Shown: positions 32,514 through 41,662 of the stretch, in pieces
Position numbering within the stretch: position 1 is the first letter of the stretch
Layout of the letters: each line of letters begins with the position of its first letter
DNA from: a virus
DNA: 63,571 bases
Direction: 5' to 3' (one strand)
Virus record (IMG/VR): IMGVR_UViG_3300025009_000102
Coordinates: 1-63,571 of that record
Program-made: the position numbers and the translations under genes
The notes under the pieces: model-generated
The model's input: the letters and a program-made list of their open reading frames with translations, nothing else
Databases searched by the model: none
What the model was told of the DNA's origin: nothing

Positions 32514-34838
32514 GCTGACTCCCCTTATATGGAAATTCTTTACTCTTCGATTATAAATTATATTCCCTGATTCATAGAAAGTCAACGAATCACCAGGCGT
32601 TTGCTCTTCCTCTGCAGGGGTTATTGACGATGGTTCCAATTGCTGCTCATCCTCCACTGGAGGCGTTGGTGACAGTTCCAGCTGTGTCTCCTCCTGTACT
32701 GGTACGGACGGATGGGTTCTTGCGTACAAATCAGCCTCGCGGTCAAGGAGTGCCTGCTTGGTGGCGTCCGCCTTTTCCTCCCACCATAGTTTCGATCCAG
32801 GTGCCCCGGATGCATCGAATGACTCTTGTGTCTCACCTGGTAGGGCGTCCCTCTGCTGGTATCCAGTGGCGTCCTGGTATATGATCTTCACTACTCCTGA
32901 TGAAACGGGTTCGGCTGGAGGCTCTGTCGGTGGTGGGTTAATTACTGAGGGAATAGGAACCTCATATCCAGTTTCTTCCTGTGGCAAATCTGGTGCGGCT
33001 TCGTCAGGAATAACCGGCGGGCCAGTAGGATCTTCTACCGCTGGAATAATCTCGTCTGGCGTGATCTCTACAGGCTCTATCGGTGGTACATCTGGTGCGG
33101 CTTCGTCTGGAGAAACTGGTGGACCAGTCGGTTCTTCTACTGGAGGCTCCTCAGCTGGGGTAACCACTTCCGGGACATCCTCAATCGGTGTTGCTGGCGT
33201 CACATCCCCAGGAACGTTAGGCTCTGGTGTTGGTGTGATATCAGGCGTAACCGGGTCTGGGGCGTCGGTTGGCCCTTGCGGAGTGACTGGGTCTGGTATA
33301 TCGCCGGTATTCGTTGTTGGTGTCGGATCAGTGGTGTCTACAGGCGTTGGCGCTTCAGTCGGCGGCGGAGTCTCTACCGGTGGGGGTGTTTCTTCTGGTG
33401 TTGGGGCCTCGACTGGTGGTGGGGGTTCTTCTGGCGGAGGAGGTTCTTCGACGGGTGGTGGCTCCTCTGGTATTTGAGCCGGGGGATCTTCCTGGACCGG
33501 TGTATTTGCTGGTGGTATTTCTACTGGTACGACAAACTCGGCCAATTCCCCTTCATAGAAACCTCTCTTTCCATCCCATGGCGCGAACCAATCGAAGCCG
33601 CCGGTCATAAAGAGAGATGCCTTGGCCTCGGTGATTGCGTCTAAACGTCTGCGATATTCAGCCTGCCTCCATGTCTCATCATGAGCCTGCCTCATCACAT
33701 TGTAATTCCACCGACTAAGAGCTGATGCTGCCGCCGCTAGATACTTCTTGGTATTGTACTCTCGCTGAAATTTTTCTGACGAAGTCTCGTAATCTATTTT
33801 TACTGAACCTGGCGCAGTTGGAAGAACGCGATATCTTAGGATGGCGTTGTCGCGCCTCAGTGTAAGTTCTCTTTTTTGCTTGTATAATCTATCGGATATG
33901 GAGGTGAGGAATTTATATTCAGCGCTTTGCCACACCTTCTTTGAGGCCTCATATCTGGCGTTTGCCATTTCCGTTGTACTGCCAACGAATTGAGCTGTAG
34001 CCGCATCAACCATCCGCTTCTTCTCGGCTGATAACATAGCGATAGGGTCGTTAATCGACTGCATGCTTGCTGCAGTTTCGTCAATAAACCTCGGCGTAGG
34101 GTCGTCATTGGGGATTACCGATGATGACACGGTCATCGCAGCAATAGTGGCCTTTATCGCACTAATATTCTCCCCCGCCCTAACAAAGGCCAGCCTGGCG
34201 GCATCACGTTCCGCCTTCAGCCTGGCCGATTCCTGGTAGTAGTATTGCGTTGCTGCTGCCCACTCAGGGCTTATAGTGGTGAAGCTGCGAAGGTACGTAG
34301 ACTGCTGGAGATTGAAAGCGTACAGGGCGTCCATGGCCGATCTCGCCTTAGCTCCTGCATCGCTCAGTGCCTGTTGTGCTGCTGGTAATTGCGTCATATA
34401 CGCATCGGCCCTGGCCTTCTCAAGCTCTGCGGTTTGGGTCGCATTCATTGCCACAGTCGAACTACCTGGATCGAAGGTATGGGCATATACCTGCTCCATA
34501 GCCAACGTTTTCTCAGCGTTTAATCCCCTTAATTCCTGAGTAAGGTTTGAATTTATTACATGATATGGCTGGATAAGCTCTTCTCTTCGCCTATCAATAG
34601 GAGCTGTTAGGTGGGCGTATTCAACACTGGTGATGGAACGGCTGAGGTACTGCTGAAAATATACTGCCTTTTGGGCGGTGATTGCCCTGTATTCATCGGA
34701 CCCATATGAGAGCGCATAGGCTGCGGCCTCCCTGGCCCTATTGGCGGCAATCTGCTCCTCTATCTGCGATAACCTGGTTTGGTATGGCGCAAGCGATGCG
34801 TACCAATCCTGGAACGTCCAAGCGCCGGTATAGGCCAT
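31785..34838 (-). CDS. 1,017-codon virion ORF: helical head, proline-rich stalk, helical tail
   Basis: Residues 1-410 are Ala-rich helices (QIAANRAREAAAYALSYG). About 430-640 is a Pro/Glu/Thr stalk (PPPPEEPPPP, VETPPPTEAPTPVD). The last 242 residues are a separate helical protein beginning MADTNYFNQVPG. Between the parts (about residues 750-775) lies AT-rich DNA that holds a sigma-70 promoter and a Shine-Dalgarno site, so this frame seems to join two genes. The N-terminal product is probably an internal virion or neck-fibre protein. It could be made as a long fusion, with the C-terminal part also made separately. Confidence 0.7.
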   Translation of the reverse strand: MAYTGAWTFQDWYASLAPYQTRLSQIEEQIAANRAREAAAYALSYGSDEYRAITAQKAVYFQQYLSRSITSVEYAHLTAPIDRRREELIQPYHVINSNLTQELRGLNAEKTLAMEQVYAHTFDPGSSTVAMNATQTAELEKARADAYMTQLPAAQQALSDAGAKARSAMDALYAFNLQQSTYLRSFTTISPEWAAATQYYYQESARLKAERDAARLAFVRAGENISAIKATIAAMTVSSSVIPNDDPTPRFIDETAASMQSINDPIAMLSAEKKRMVDAATAQFVGSTTEMANARYEASKKVWQSAEYKFLTSISDRLYKQKRELTLRRDNAILRYRVLPTAPGSVKIDYETSSEKFQREYNTKKYLAAAASALSRWNYNVMRQAHDETWRQAEYRRRLDAITEAKASLFMTGGFDWFAPWDGKRGFYEGELAEFVVPVEIPPANTPVQEDPPAQIPEEPPPVEEPPPPEEPPPPVEAPTPEETPPPVETPPPTEAPTPVDTTDPTPTTNTGDIPDPVTPQGPTDAPDPVTPDITPTPEPNVPGDVTPATPIEDVPEVVTPAEEPPVEEPTGPPVSPDEAAPDVPPIEPVEITPDEIIPAVEDPTGPPVIPDEAAPDLPQEETGYEVPIPSVINPPPTEPPAEPVSSGVVKIIYQDATGYQQRDALPGETQESFDASGAPGSKLWWEEKADATKQALLDREADLYARTHPSVPVQEETQLELSPTPPVEDEQQLEPSSITPAEEEQTPGDSLTFYESGNIIYNRRVKNFHIRGVSMADTNYFNQVPGYTLPKGQLTQAQGTNVAADETFIKPGLATIEGRVTNLIKEDNPLLQAARATAEMGHQAKGMLNSSGALQAGTAATIQEARNIATPDAQLYGNLAQQKQKTSLDQSTNNQLAEIERRKFENNALITGSLEYQSQQGQQALQKISDSAKMQQIQLENEWKDYLQGANLDSAETQALMQSAGVMGQELTGSIERLLRDTNVLNKADAISALMTRYKSQLNTVAAVAGITLSWT
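32557..32585 (-). promoter_or_regulatory. promoter inside the 1,017-codon ORF
   Basis: On the minus strand TTGACT (32580-32585), exactly 17 bases, then a perfect TATAAT (32557-32562). Its surroundings are markedly AT-rich compared with the flanking coding DNA. It points at the embedded start at 32513 and would also boost the ejection genes and giant protein downstream. Confidence 0.7.
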
Positions 34839-34840
34839 TA

Positions 34841-35317
34841 TTAGACCCCGATATCTTTCTTGATGTATTTATCCTCTATCTTCTGTTCTTCCTTGGATAT
34901 CAGATCCTCTACGCCCAGATCCCTATCGATAATCCTTGCAAGGATATTCGCGATCAGTGCCGGGGTTGCAGTGACCTTCCCAGCCCCACCGTTGTATCTC
35001 AGTTCGTAGAATGGCATCATCCCGATAGCGGACAGGGACAGGAGGGAAGAATACAATACTCGATCAAATAGGCCAGCTCTGTACGAGTTACTGTCCACAA
35101 CGATATCGGCCAGAGATGAACCAGTAAGGTCATTGCGCACAGCTGCCTTCTCCGTTTTAATGATAGCATCAATATCCTTCTCGAACGGCTTTGTCACTCC
35201 GCCGTTCTTGACCCATGCAACATAATCGCTCCACTTCCCGAGAGCAGGGTGGATACCGGTTTCTCCTGTTTCGAGGTTCTTTACAACCCTTCCACTTTCG
35301 TCTTCAAATTGATACAT
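34841..35317 (-). CDS. tail-fibre assembly / DUF4376-like protein
   Basis: This 158-aa protein has the N-terminal pattern of fibre-associated proteins (GIHPALGKWSDYVAWVKNGG) and a C-terminal helical half (RAGLFDRVLYSSLLSLSAIG). Proteins of this build follow fibre genes as chaperones or hinges. It sits directly downstream of two fibre genes, which supports that role. Confidence 0.55.
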   Translation of the reverse strand: MYQFEDESGRVVKNLETGETGIHPALGKWSDYVAWVKNGGVTKPFEKDIDAIIKTEKAAVRNDLTGSSLADIVVDSNSYRAGLFDRVLYSSLLSLSAIGMMPFYELRYNGGAGKVTATPALIANILARIIDRDLGVEDLISKEEQKIEDKYIKKDIGV

Positions 35318-36670
35318 TTATAGCTCCTTCTGACAATATACCCGGTGCCTGAAGTATCCGGTTCCGGTTGAGTTGCATGTTCTCTTTACAGTGACACCAT
35401 ACATTCTCATTGTAGTGAACGAAACAACGGCGGTGGTGGGAAATTTGAGTTGTGAAAGTGATGTACCTGACAGCCACTCATTATCCCCGTAATTAGTATT
35501 TGTACCCCTCATCCTAACAGGGAAGCGCAAGTAGCCCCTATACTCCATGGTGTTTGTGACATCCCCGTAGAACCTCACACGGCCATCGAAGTAATACCTT
35601 TGGCACAGCCGAAGTTCCTCAGATATTGACCTAACGGCAAAGTCTGTTGCCACCACACCATACTCAAGCTGGACCCTGGCAAGGTCGAGGTGCATACCCT
35701 GTAATCCAAGGGCGTTCGTCCTGTCGTCGAGTCCGGAATGTGCGCCCATCCAGAATATTACCTCAAGGTAAGTATCGTCATAGTCGCCGAGGGTTTTCCC
35801 GTCTATGCTCGGAAGAGCTACCTTTAGCTCGAACTTCTGCCAGCTCGTGGTAAGGTTGAAGGTGGTCACCCCAATCCCGGTAACATCGGGAGAAGGAACA
35901 GTTGAAAACCCAGTGTAGCTTCCGAAGTGTTGTACAAATTCAACGGCTATATCATGTGCGGCGTCTGATTTTGCGTAAAAAGTCAGTACCACCTGCTGGC
36001 CATTGAACCGCCTGACATCTTCTATCCTCTGGCTCCTGTAAGCGTAAGAGTCGGCGAACCACCCGCTCCCTATATCCATCTCGTTATGACAGTAATACCT
36101 TGGGTTTCCTGGAACATCTGTCTGACCAAGGGTGAATTCTTCTTGCCAGTTACCCCAGTCATCAACCCACATATCAAGAAACCAGCGATCACCACATAGA
36201 TAATCTGGTGAGTTTGTTGCTGAAGTTCCTCTCTGCCAGATATCAAAGTTGCCGTTAATGATCAGGTTTCTTCGGCCACCCTTGGCTACCGTCTCCATGA
36301 GCTGCACTATTCCACTCTGGTCAGGGAAGGTGTATGTTCTGGCCGAAGCGTTACTGTTGGAGAAGAACGATGTGATCGTTCCAAGGGCGTTCTTGAAATT
36401 GATCTTCTGCAGGGTTTTACCGACAAATCCGTCTATGGCATCCTTTGCCGCCGATAAAATCGTTCCGATGGTTGAGACGTATGTGGCGGGGGTGACCGAG
36501 ATAAGTCCATCTGCGTCGCTGTTGACCATCACCCCACGGTTGTTATTGCCAGCTACGCCCGGTAATTTATCACAACCGTTCTCTATCGCGTCGAACTCAG
36601 AGCGCATGGGCGAACTTACTGCCCTGGCGTTGTCAGCCGGTACTCCAGTGGCTTGATAAAATTCATTCAT
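35318..36670 (-). CDS. tail fibre / receptor-binding protein B, paralogue of 36673-37986
   Basis: This 450-aa protein has three parts: an N-terminal attachment segment (MRSEFDAIENGCDKLPG), a short stem (KINFKNALGTITSFF, RTYTFPDQSGIVQLM), and a jelly-roll-like carbohydrate-binding region (NLIINGNFDIWQRG, DRWFLD, QRIEDV, VVLTFYAKSD, RVQLEYGVVATDF) followed by a distinct C-terminus. It shares order and motifs with the adjacent upstream gene, so the pair arose by tandem duplication. It is expected to bind the host surface. Confidence 0.75.
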   Translation of the reverse strand: MNEFYQATGVPADNARAVSSPMRSEFDAIENGCDKLPGVAGNNNRGVMVNSDADGLISVTPATYVSTIGTILSAAKDAIDGFVGKTLQKINFKNALGTITSFFSNSNASARTYTFPDQSGIVQLMETVAKGGRRNLIINGNFDIWQRGTSATNSPDYLCGDRWFLDMWVDDWGNWQEEFTLGQTDVPGNPRYYCHNEMDIGSGWFADSYAYRSQRIEDVRRFNGQQVVLTFYAKSDAAHDIAVEFVQHFGSYTGFSTVPSPDVTGIGVTTFNLTTSWQKFELKVALPSIDGKTLGDYDDTYLEVIFWMGAHSGLDDRTNALGLQGMHLDLARVQLEYGVVATDFAVRSISEELRLCQRYYFDGRVRFYGDVTNTMEYRGYLRFPVRMRGTNTNYGDNEWLSGTSLSQLKFPTTAVVSFTTMRMYGVTVKRTCNSTGTGYFRHRVYCQKEL

Positions 36671-36672
36671 AA

Positions 36673-37986
36673 TTAAAGCTCTGCGTCAAGTTCAACCATA
36701 GAGGAGAAGTGCCCCATACCAGTACCATCAGCCGTCCTGCTCTCCTCCAGGTAATGAATCGTGGTGGTTGCCGTACCAGATGCAGCCGGGAAGTTATTGT
36801 CGATGGTGTTGGTTAATGTTGCGGACGGCGCGGCACGCATCGTCGTTGCAAAGTCTATGTGACCGACATACGCTTGCCCCGATGTAACATCGCCTGAATA
36901 GCTCATGGTATAGAGCTGGTTCGTGTAATACCTTGCGCAACGTTCGTCCTCTTCGGCGTCTGTTCTCACCTGGAATACCGATGTCACCGAACCGCTCTCC
37001 AGCTGAATGTGCGACAACTCGAACGTCCCGGACTGCTGGCCGAGAGTGTCGGTTCTGGCGTCAAAGCCAGTACCGGCGTCGAACCAGAAAACGAGGGCCA
37101 GGTAGTCGTTGTCGTCGGTGCCAAGGGTCTTCCCGGCAATACTGGGGATTGCAAGGGTTACCTCGTATTTCGCCCATGAGGCCGTGACCGCTATTTTCTG
37201 TGCCTCTATCCCGGTTATTTCCGCCGAAGGGGTTCCTGTGGTTCCAAAATTCTGCACCAGCTCTATCGCGATATTCTTGGGGGCGTCTGCCTTGCAGTAG
37301 AAAGATAGCCGTGCGTTGCCTCCAGAGAGCGTCAACACCGACTCGATCCGCTGTTCCTTGTTACAGAAGTTTGCAGCACCAGCCGAGGTTGTGATAACGG
37401 TCCTACTGTAATATCTGGGGTTATCAGGAACGTCAGTCTGCCCAAGGGTAAAGCTTTGCTTACTATGGACGAAGGTGGAGCCTGTCGCGTTCAACTTCCA
37501 CCTGTCGTCGGACCCGTATCCGGATGTTGAATGGGTGTCCGCCCTCTCCCACATCTGGAAGTCACCATTGATGATGCAGTTGTACCCACCCGGTGGCGGC
37601 ATATCGCCAGTCAAAGCCACTGTTCCGTCTGCGTCAGGGAAGGTATATGTCCTCGACACGGTGTTCGAGTTTGTAAAAAACGAGGTGAGAGTACCGAGTG
37701 CGTTCTTAAAATTGATCTTAAACAGCGTAAGGCCAGTATAGCCTCCAGATGCATCCTTATTTGCTGATGCCTCTGCGCCTATCCTGGACCTCGCCGTCGC
37801 TGCAGATACCGGCTCCTGCGCCGTTCCACCAGCGTTGACAAACACCGCCTCGTTACCGTGCCCTGATAGAGCAGGGAGCTTATCGAAACCAGCCTCAACA
37901 GCATCGAATTCGGCCCTGATAATACTTGGGTTGCCGAATGACCCTTGAGCTGGGGAGCCGGTTGAATCGTAGTACTCGTTAGCCAT
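36673..37986 (-). CDS. tail fibre / receptor-binding protein A, paralogue of 35318-36670
   Basis: This 437-aa protein has the same plan as the downstream gene: IIRAEFDAVEAGFDKLP attachment segment, KINFKNALGTLTSFFTNSN stem, RTYTFPDADGTVAL, then CIINGDFQMWERADTHS, DDRWKLN, QRIESV, ARLSFYCKAD and HIQLESGSVTSVF. The C-terminal 80 residues differ from the paralogue, consistent with different receptor specificities. Expression from one operon suggests both are on the virion. Confidence 0.75.
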   Translation of the reverse strand: MANEYYDSTGSPAQGSFGNPSIIRAEFDAVEAGFDKLPALSGHGNEAVFVNAGGTAQEPVSAATARSRIGAEASANKDASGGYTGLTLFKINFKNALGTLTSFFTNSNTVSRTYTFPDADGTVALTGDMPPPGGYNCIINGDFQMWERADTHSTSGYGSDDRWKLNATGSTFVHSKQSFTLGQTDVPDNPRYYSRTVITTSAGAANFCNKEQRIESVLTLSGGNARLSFYCKADAPKNIAIELVQNFGTTGTPSAEITGIEAQKIAVTASWAKYEVTLAIPSIAGKTLGTDDNDYLALVFWFDAGTGFDARTDTLGQQSGTFELSHIQLESGSVTSVFQVRTDAEEDERCARYYTNQLYTMSYSGDVTSGQAYVGHIDFATTMRAAPSATLTNTIDNNFPAASGTATTTIHYLEESRTADGTGMGHFSSMVELDAEL

Positions 37987-37988
37987 AA

Positions 37989-40985
37989 TTACCTCGTGCT
38001 TCGTGTCATGTAATACTGTAAGAGTACGCCATGAAAAGTCAATTCAGCATCGTACTCACTACTACCAGCCAACTTGTATCCAATATTACTCGATAGCCCC
38101 ATGGTTGGGAACTTCTCAGGTGAAAGGCTCTGGCCATCCCAGTAAAAATTTCCCCAGTAGAAATCTCCCCAAAAGACTTCATCCAGGGTAATTTCCCTGG
38201 TGACAAGAGACGGTTGGGGCGTATTCCTGGACTCAAACTCAAGGGAGAACCCAAGCTGGAACGAGGCATACCCATCGGCCTTAGCATCCAACTGGCTGAT
38301 CATGAATCTCTTGAGATATGTCGGGCTTCCAAGGTGATCGTGAGCTGTATAGAAAAACCACGATTTCGGATCTCCATCGAAGCTTGTGCCGCTGAATAAC
38401 TCGTAGACATAGCCGTCATCAGTGCCGAACATGATCGCCTCGCCTCCGTTACTGTACTCCCCGGAACAGATACACGTAACCCTATGGTTCAGCTCCTGCT
38501 CCATCGCCGCACGCAATTTTCCGCCAACCATGGTGCAGAACATCGCTGTTTTGTCGTTAAAGAAGAGCATGTAAAGGTTTTTCTCCCTGCTGACGGCGCT
38601 GGCGACGATCTGTGTCTTTTTCGAATCGATGTACGAATCGAATAAGATTGACATCGTGGAGTCTGCAAAGTTACCGAACGCCTGGGACGCAGAAAGTTTT
38701 GTGATTCCACGATGATCGACGAACACAGTTTCGCCTATACGTTGCGGCGTCCATTCGATAGCACCGAGTTTCTGGTTGAAAGGAACCAGGTTCCAGTCGG
38801 TGATATTGGAACCATATAGAATCGACACCTCCCTGGCGGAGAAAATCGCCATTGCCGCATTGCCCTCACTACCAACCTGCGGAATAAATCCGGTAATAAC
38901 ATCGCCGAGGCCTATTTCCCCTGACCCCAAAACCAAGGTCCATTCATATGGCAGACCAGGCTGGGAGTGTTGGGCAGACCCGAGGAATGAGAAGAACAGT
39001 TGCTGTTTATGGATCTCTACGTGCGTCGGGTAAGCCGTGGTGATCCCCGTTTCTATTGGAACGTAATTGATCCCGTCAAACTCAAACCCATCATTCCTAC
39101 CGTCACACCCATACATTTTCTCGGTGTCGGCAGATCCGGTAAAGTTGCCGTTGACAAATTCGTATCTACCGCCAACGTTGGGGATGGTGATCGCCGATGA
39201 ATCGCCAGTTATTGTGGCGGCGTTCAGATTAGAGCCAACCCTGATTGTTTCCGCCTGGAATGATCCAGTTTGGGCCTGGAATACAAGGAAGCCTGCTGCA
39301 GTTCCGCCTACCCATGACCCGGTGTTTTTGACAACCCTACCGACCACCGCCGTTGCCCCGGAGATCTCACCAACAACGATATCACCATCTTGGATCTGAT
39401 ACGTCCCGCCAGAGGTAAAATTCAGACGGCTACCAAGTGGAACCTGCGTCCATCCGCCGGTTAGTGACTTGTACATCCGCACCCCGCTTTCGCCGGATGT
39501 CATTGCCCTATTCCCCACCCCGGTACTAGCGACGGCACATAGGACTCCAGCCCCGCTGGTTACACCAAACCAACCGTTGTCTGCTGCTGACGCCTGCGTT
39601 GTCCAGGTGATTCCATCGGGTGATGTCATTACTCGATTACCAGTACCATTGCTCGATACGGCGCAGAATAGGTTCAATTCAGACGACCAGCATACACCAT
39701 ACCACCAGTTGTCTACTGCTGACGCCTGCGTTGTCCAGGTGATTCCATCTGGGGATGTCATGACTCGATCACCAGTACCACTTGGACCAACCGCACAAAA
39801 TAACCCAAGCTCTGGCGACCAGCAAACGGCAACCCAGAAATTATCTGCTGCTGATGTCCTGGTGGTCCAGTTGATTCCATCGGAGGAGGTCATTACACGA
39901 GTACCGGTGCCGCTCGCCGCTACGGCGCAAAACAGCCCGAGACTGGAGGACCATGTCACGGAATACCACTGGTTGTAGATAGATGGAGTCCTACCGGTCC
40001 AGGTGACACCATCTGGAGAGGTTGCCACGGTATTTCCAGTTGAATCCCTGGCAACAGCGCAGAATAACCCAAGTTCAGGTGACCAACAAACTGATTGCCA
40101 TAACTTATCCTCGGTAGTCCTTGCGGTCCAGACAATACCATCAGGTGAGGTCATCGCCCTATTCAGCGTTCCACTACTGGCAAAAGCGCAGAACAACCCA
40201 AGTTCAGGCGACCAACACACTGATCGCCATTGGTTACCAGCCGCTGACTCCCTAATCGTCCAGGTAATACCATCGGGCGATGTCATTACCCGATCATCAA
40301 CCCCACCGCTACTCGACACAGCACAGAATAAACCGAGTTCTGGCGACCAACATACTGCAGACCATGAGTTGTCCACTGGAGTTGTTCTGATAGACCATAT
40401 ACTTCCACCGTCAGTAGAGAAGACATCGCGAAAGCTGTACCAGTCATCCTTGTACAGCCATATTCCGAGGACAGCCCCAGACCCAACGGGTGGCGCTATA
40501 TCACCACGATACTCGTTCGCGGCAAGGTGCTTATACTGTGCGTCAAGTAGCCTGGTCAGCGCCGACAGCGGCGATGGGATGGCGGTCATCGTGGCCTGCT
40601 GAACACCGGCAACCATAACCTCACCGCCATGGACATTCCAGGTTCCGGTTAATTTTGTCAGCACCAGGTATGTGGTCATGTTCGCTATAACAACGGCAGA
40701 ACCGCTTGCGTCAAGATCTGTGACCGTGTCGCCGACTGCTATAGCACCTGTGAGAGTGATATTTAGGGTATAGTAAACCGCACTGCTCGGCTTTGGTTTT
40801 CCGCTAAATCGTTCGTATCCGCCAATAACCCGGTAACCGCCATTAATCCGCTGATAAACGTTTTTTGATTCCCGGACAGTACCGGAGGCCACTTCATATT
40901 TACCGGTTTCAGTATCAAGGCCACCCTCGAACTTGATGTACTTGGTATCAACCCTTGGCGAGCCGCCACCTTTTGCCCTAGCCAT
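37989..40985 (-). CDS. tail tube/DNA-stabilisation-like protein with inserted seven-repeat propeller
   Basis: This 998-aa protein opens with the podoviral tail pattern KFEGGLDTETGKYE, NVYQRINGGYRVIGGYERF. Residues about 198-505 are seven repeats of about 44 aa built on WSPELGLFCAV and RVMTSPDGITWT, preceded by half a repeat (STDGGSIWSIRTT) that could close a seven-bladed propeller. The remainder (QVGSEGNAAMAIFSAREVSI, WTPQRIGETVFVDHRG) is the conserved tail-protein body. I chose the ATG at 40985 (TAATG overlap with the upstream stop) over 41006. It probably forms the tail tube or hub, with the propeller as a displayed binding module. Confidence 0.75.
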   Translation of the reverse strand: MARAKGGGSPRVDTKYIKFEGGLDTETGKYEVASGTVRESKNVYQRINGGYRVIGGYERFSGKPKPSSAVYYTLNITLTGAIAVGDTVTDLDASGSAVVIANMTTYLVLTKLTGTWNVHGGEVMVAGVQQATMTAIPSPLSALTRLLDAQYKHLAANEYRGDIAPPVGSGAVLGIWLYKDDWYSFRDVFSTDGGSIWSIRTTPVDNSWSAVCWSPELGLFCAVSSSGGVDDRVMTSPDGITWTIRESAAGNQWRSVCWSPELGLFCAFASSGTLNRAMTSPDGIVWTARTTEDKLWQSVCWSPELGLFCAVARDSTGNTVATSPDGVTWTGRTPSIYNQWYSVTWSSSLGLFCAVAASGTGTRVMTSSDGINWTTRTSAADNFWVAVCWSPELGLFCAVGPSGTGDRVMTSPDGITWTTQASAVDNWWYGVCWSSELNLFCAVSSNGTGNRVMTSPDGITWTTQASAADNGWFGVTSGAGVLCAVASTGVGNRAMTSGESGVRMYKSLTGGWTQVPLGSRLNFTSGGTYQIQDGDIVVGEISGATAVVGRVVKNTGSWVGGTAAGFLVFQAQTGSFQAETIRVGSNLNAATITGDSSAITIPNVGGRYEFVNGNFTGSADTEKMYGCDGRNDGFEFDGINYVPIETGITTAYPTHVEIHKQQLFFSFLGSAQHSQPGLPYEWTLVLGSGEIGLGDVITGFIPQVGSEGNAAMAIFSAREVSILYGSNITDWNLVPFNQKLGAIEWTPQRIGETVFVDHRGITKLSASQAFGNFADSTMSILFDSYIDSKKTQIVASAVSREKNLYMLFFNDKTAMFCTMVGGKLRAAMEQELNHRVTCICSGEYSNGGEAIMFGTDDGYVYELFSGTSFDGDPKSWFFYTAHDHLGSPTYLKRFMISQLDAKADGYASFQLGFSLEFESRNTPQPSLVTREITLDEVFWGDFYWGNFYWDGQSLSPEKFPTMGLSSNIGYKLAGSSEYDAELTFHGVLLQYYMTRSTR
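39470..40435 (-). repeat. seven tandem coding repeats (about 44 codons each)
   Basis: Successive units share coding DNA as well as protein: the segment with GACGCCTGCGTTGTCCAGGT occurs twice almost unchanged near 39587 and 39720 (plus-strand reading). Unit length is about 125-135 bases. The high identity of the units nearest the low-coordinate end points to recent slippage or duplication. Confidence 0.85.
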
Positions 40986-41659
40986 TATGCGAGAGGATTG
41001 CCCCACTTCATCCGGGGCAGATATTTCTTTTCGAGTTTTCTGAGATAGCCACGGAATTCACGCATACCGAGCGCCAGCTTATCACCCTCGGCATACTCCA
41101 CCCCATAGTACTGCAGTGCCTTCCAGAGGACGGCCAGGTGAAGATCTTCATGCCATACAGGTTCATGGGCATCGTCGGTCATCTCGTAGTTCTTTGCCCA
41201 GTATTCGCCCTTCACTGTGTAGATCTGATCCGGGATCGGGTAGAACACCACCGTATCATCTGGCTTTGTCGAGAAGACAAAGGGCCTGCCGGTCTGGGTA
41301 AGGTGCGTTCCAAGCTGATAGTTCAGCCTGAAGTCGTCCCATTCCATGTAATCGAGAATGCCTTCGTCTGCAGCGTTCAGGTAGATCCGCCAGTCCTTCA
41401 CATTCCATTCACCGAACAGCGTACTGACACCGAGGTCATTAGCGCTATATGAAGGATCGCCAACGGTGAGCGCCTTGCTGAACTCCTGGTGTAAGAACTG
41501 CCATGTCCTGTGGAGGCTCTGGATATAGCTGTAGGCTTCATCAATCCACTCGACCAGCTGCAAGAACATTCCCGTCTGGCCGATGGTCGTGGTCGGACCA
41601 GCAAAATCCATGCCAGTTTTACGGGAAAGTTTCTGGCACAACTCAAGTCGAGTGGTCAT
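40985..41659 (-). CDS. head-tail connector / adaptor protein
   Basis: This 224-aa protein has the all-helical beginning typical of podoviral adaptor proteins (MTTRLELCQKLSRKTGMDF, LVEWIDEAYSYIQSLH) and a WYPIPD-like beta segment (DDTVVFYPIPDQIYTVKGEY). By position between the head genes and the tail protein it would seal the portal and receive the tail. Its stop overlaps the next start by one base. Confidence 0.65.
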   Translation of the reverse strand: MTTRLELCQKLSRKTGMDFAGPTTTIGQTGMFLQLVEWIDEAYSYIQSLHRTWQFLHQEFSKALTVGDPSYSANDLGVSTLFGEWNVKDWRIYLNAADEGILDYMEWDDFRLNYQLGTHLTQTGRPFVFSTKPDDTVVFYPIPDQIYTVKGEYWAKNYEMTDDAHEPVWHEDLHLAVLWKALQYYGVEYAEGDKLALGMREFRGYLRKLEKKYLPRMKWGNPLA

Positions 41660-41662
41660 GAT

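Noticed and set aside
32758-33477. Gly/Ser/Val-rich plus-strand ORF of 239 codons
   Set aside because: It is the antisense reading of the proline-rich stalk on the minus strand, which explains its composition.
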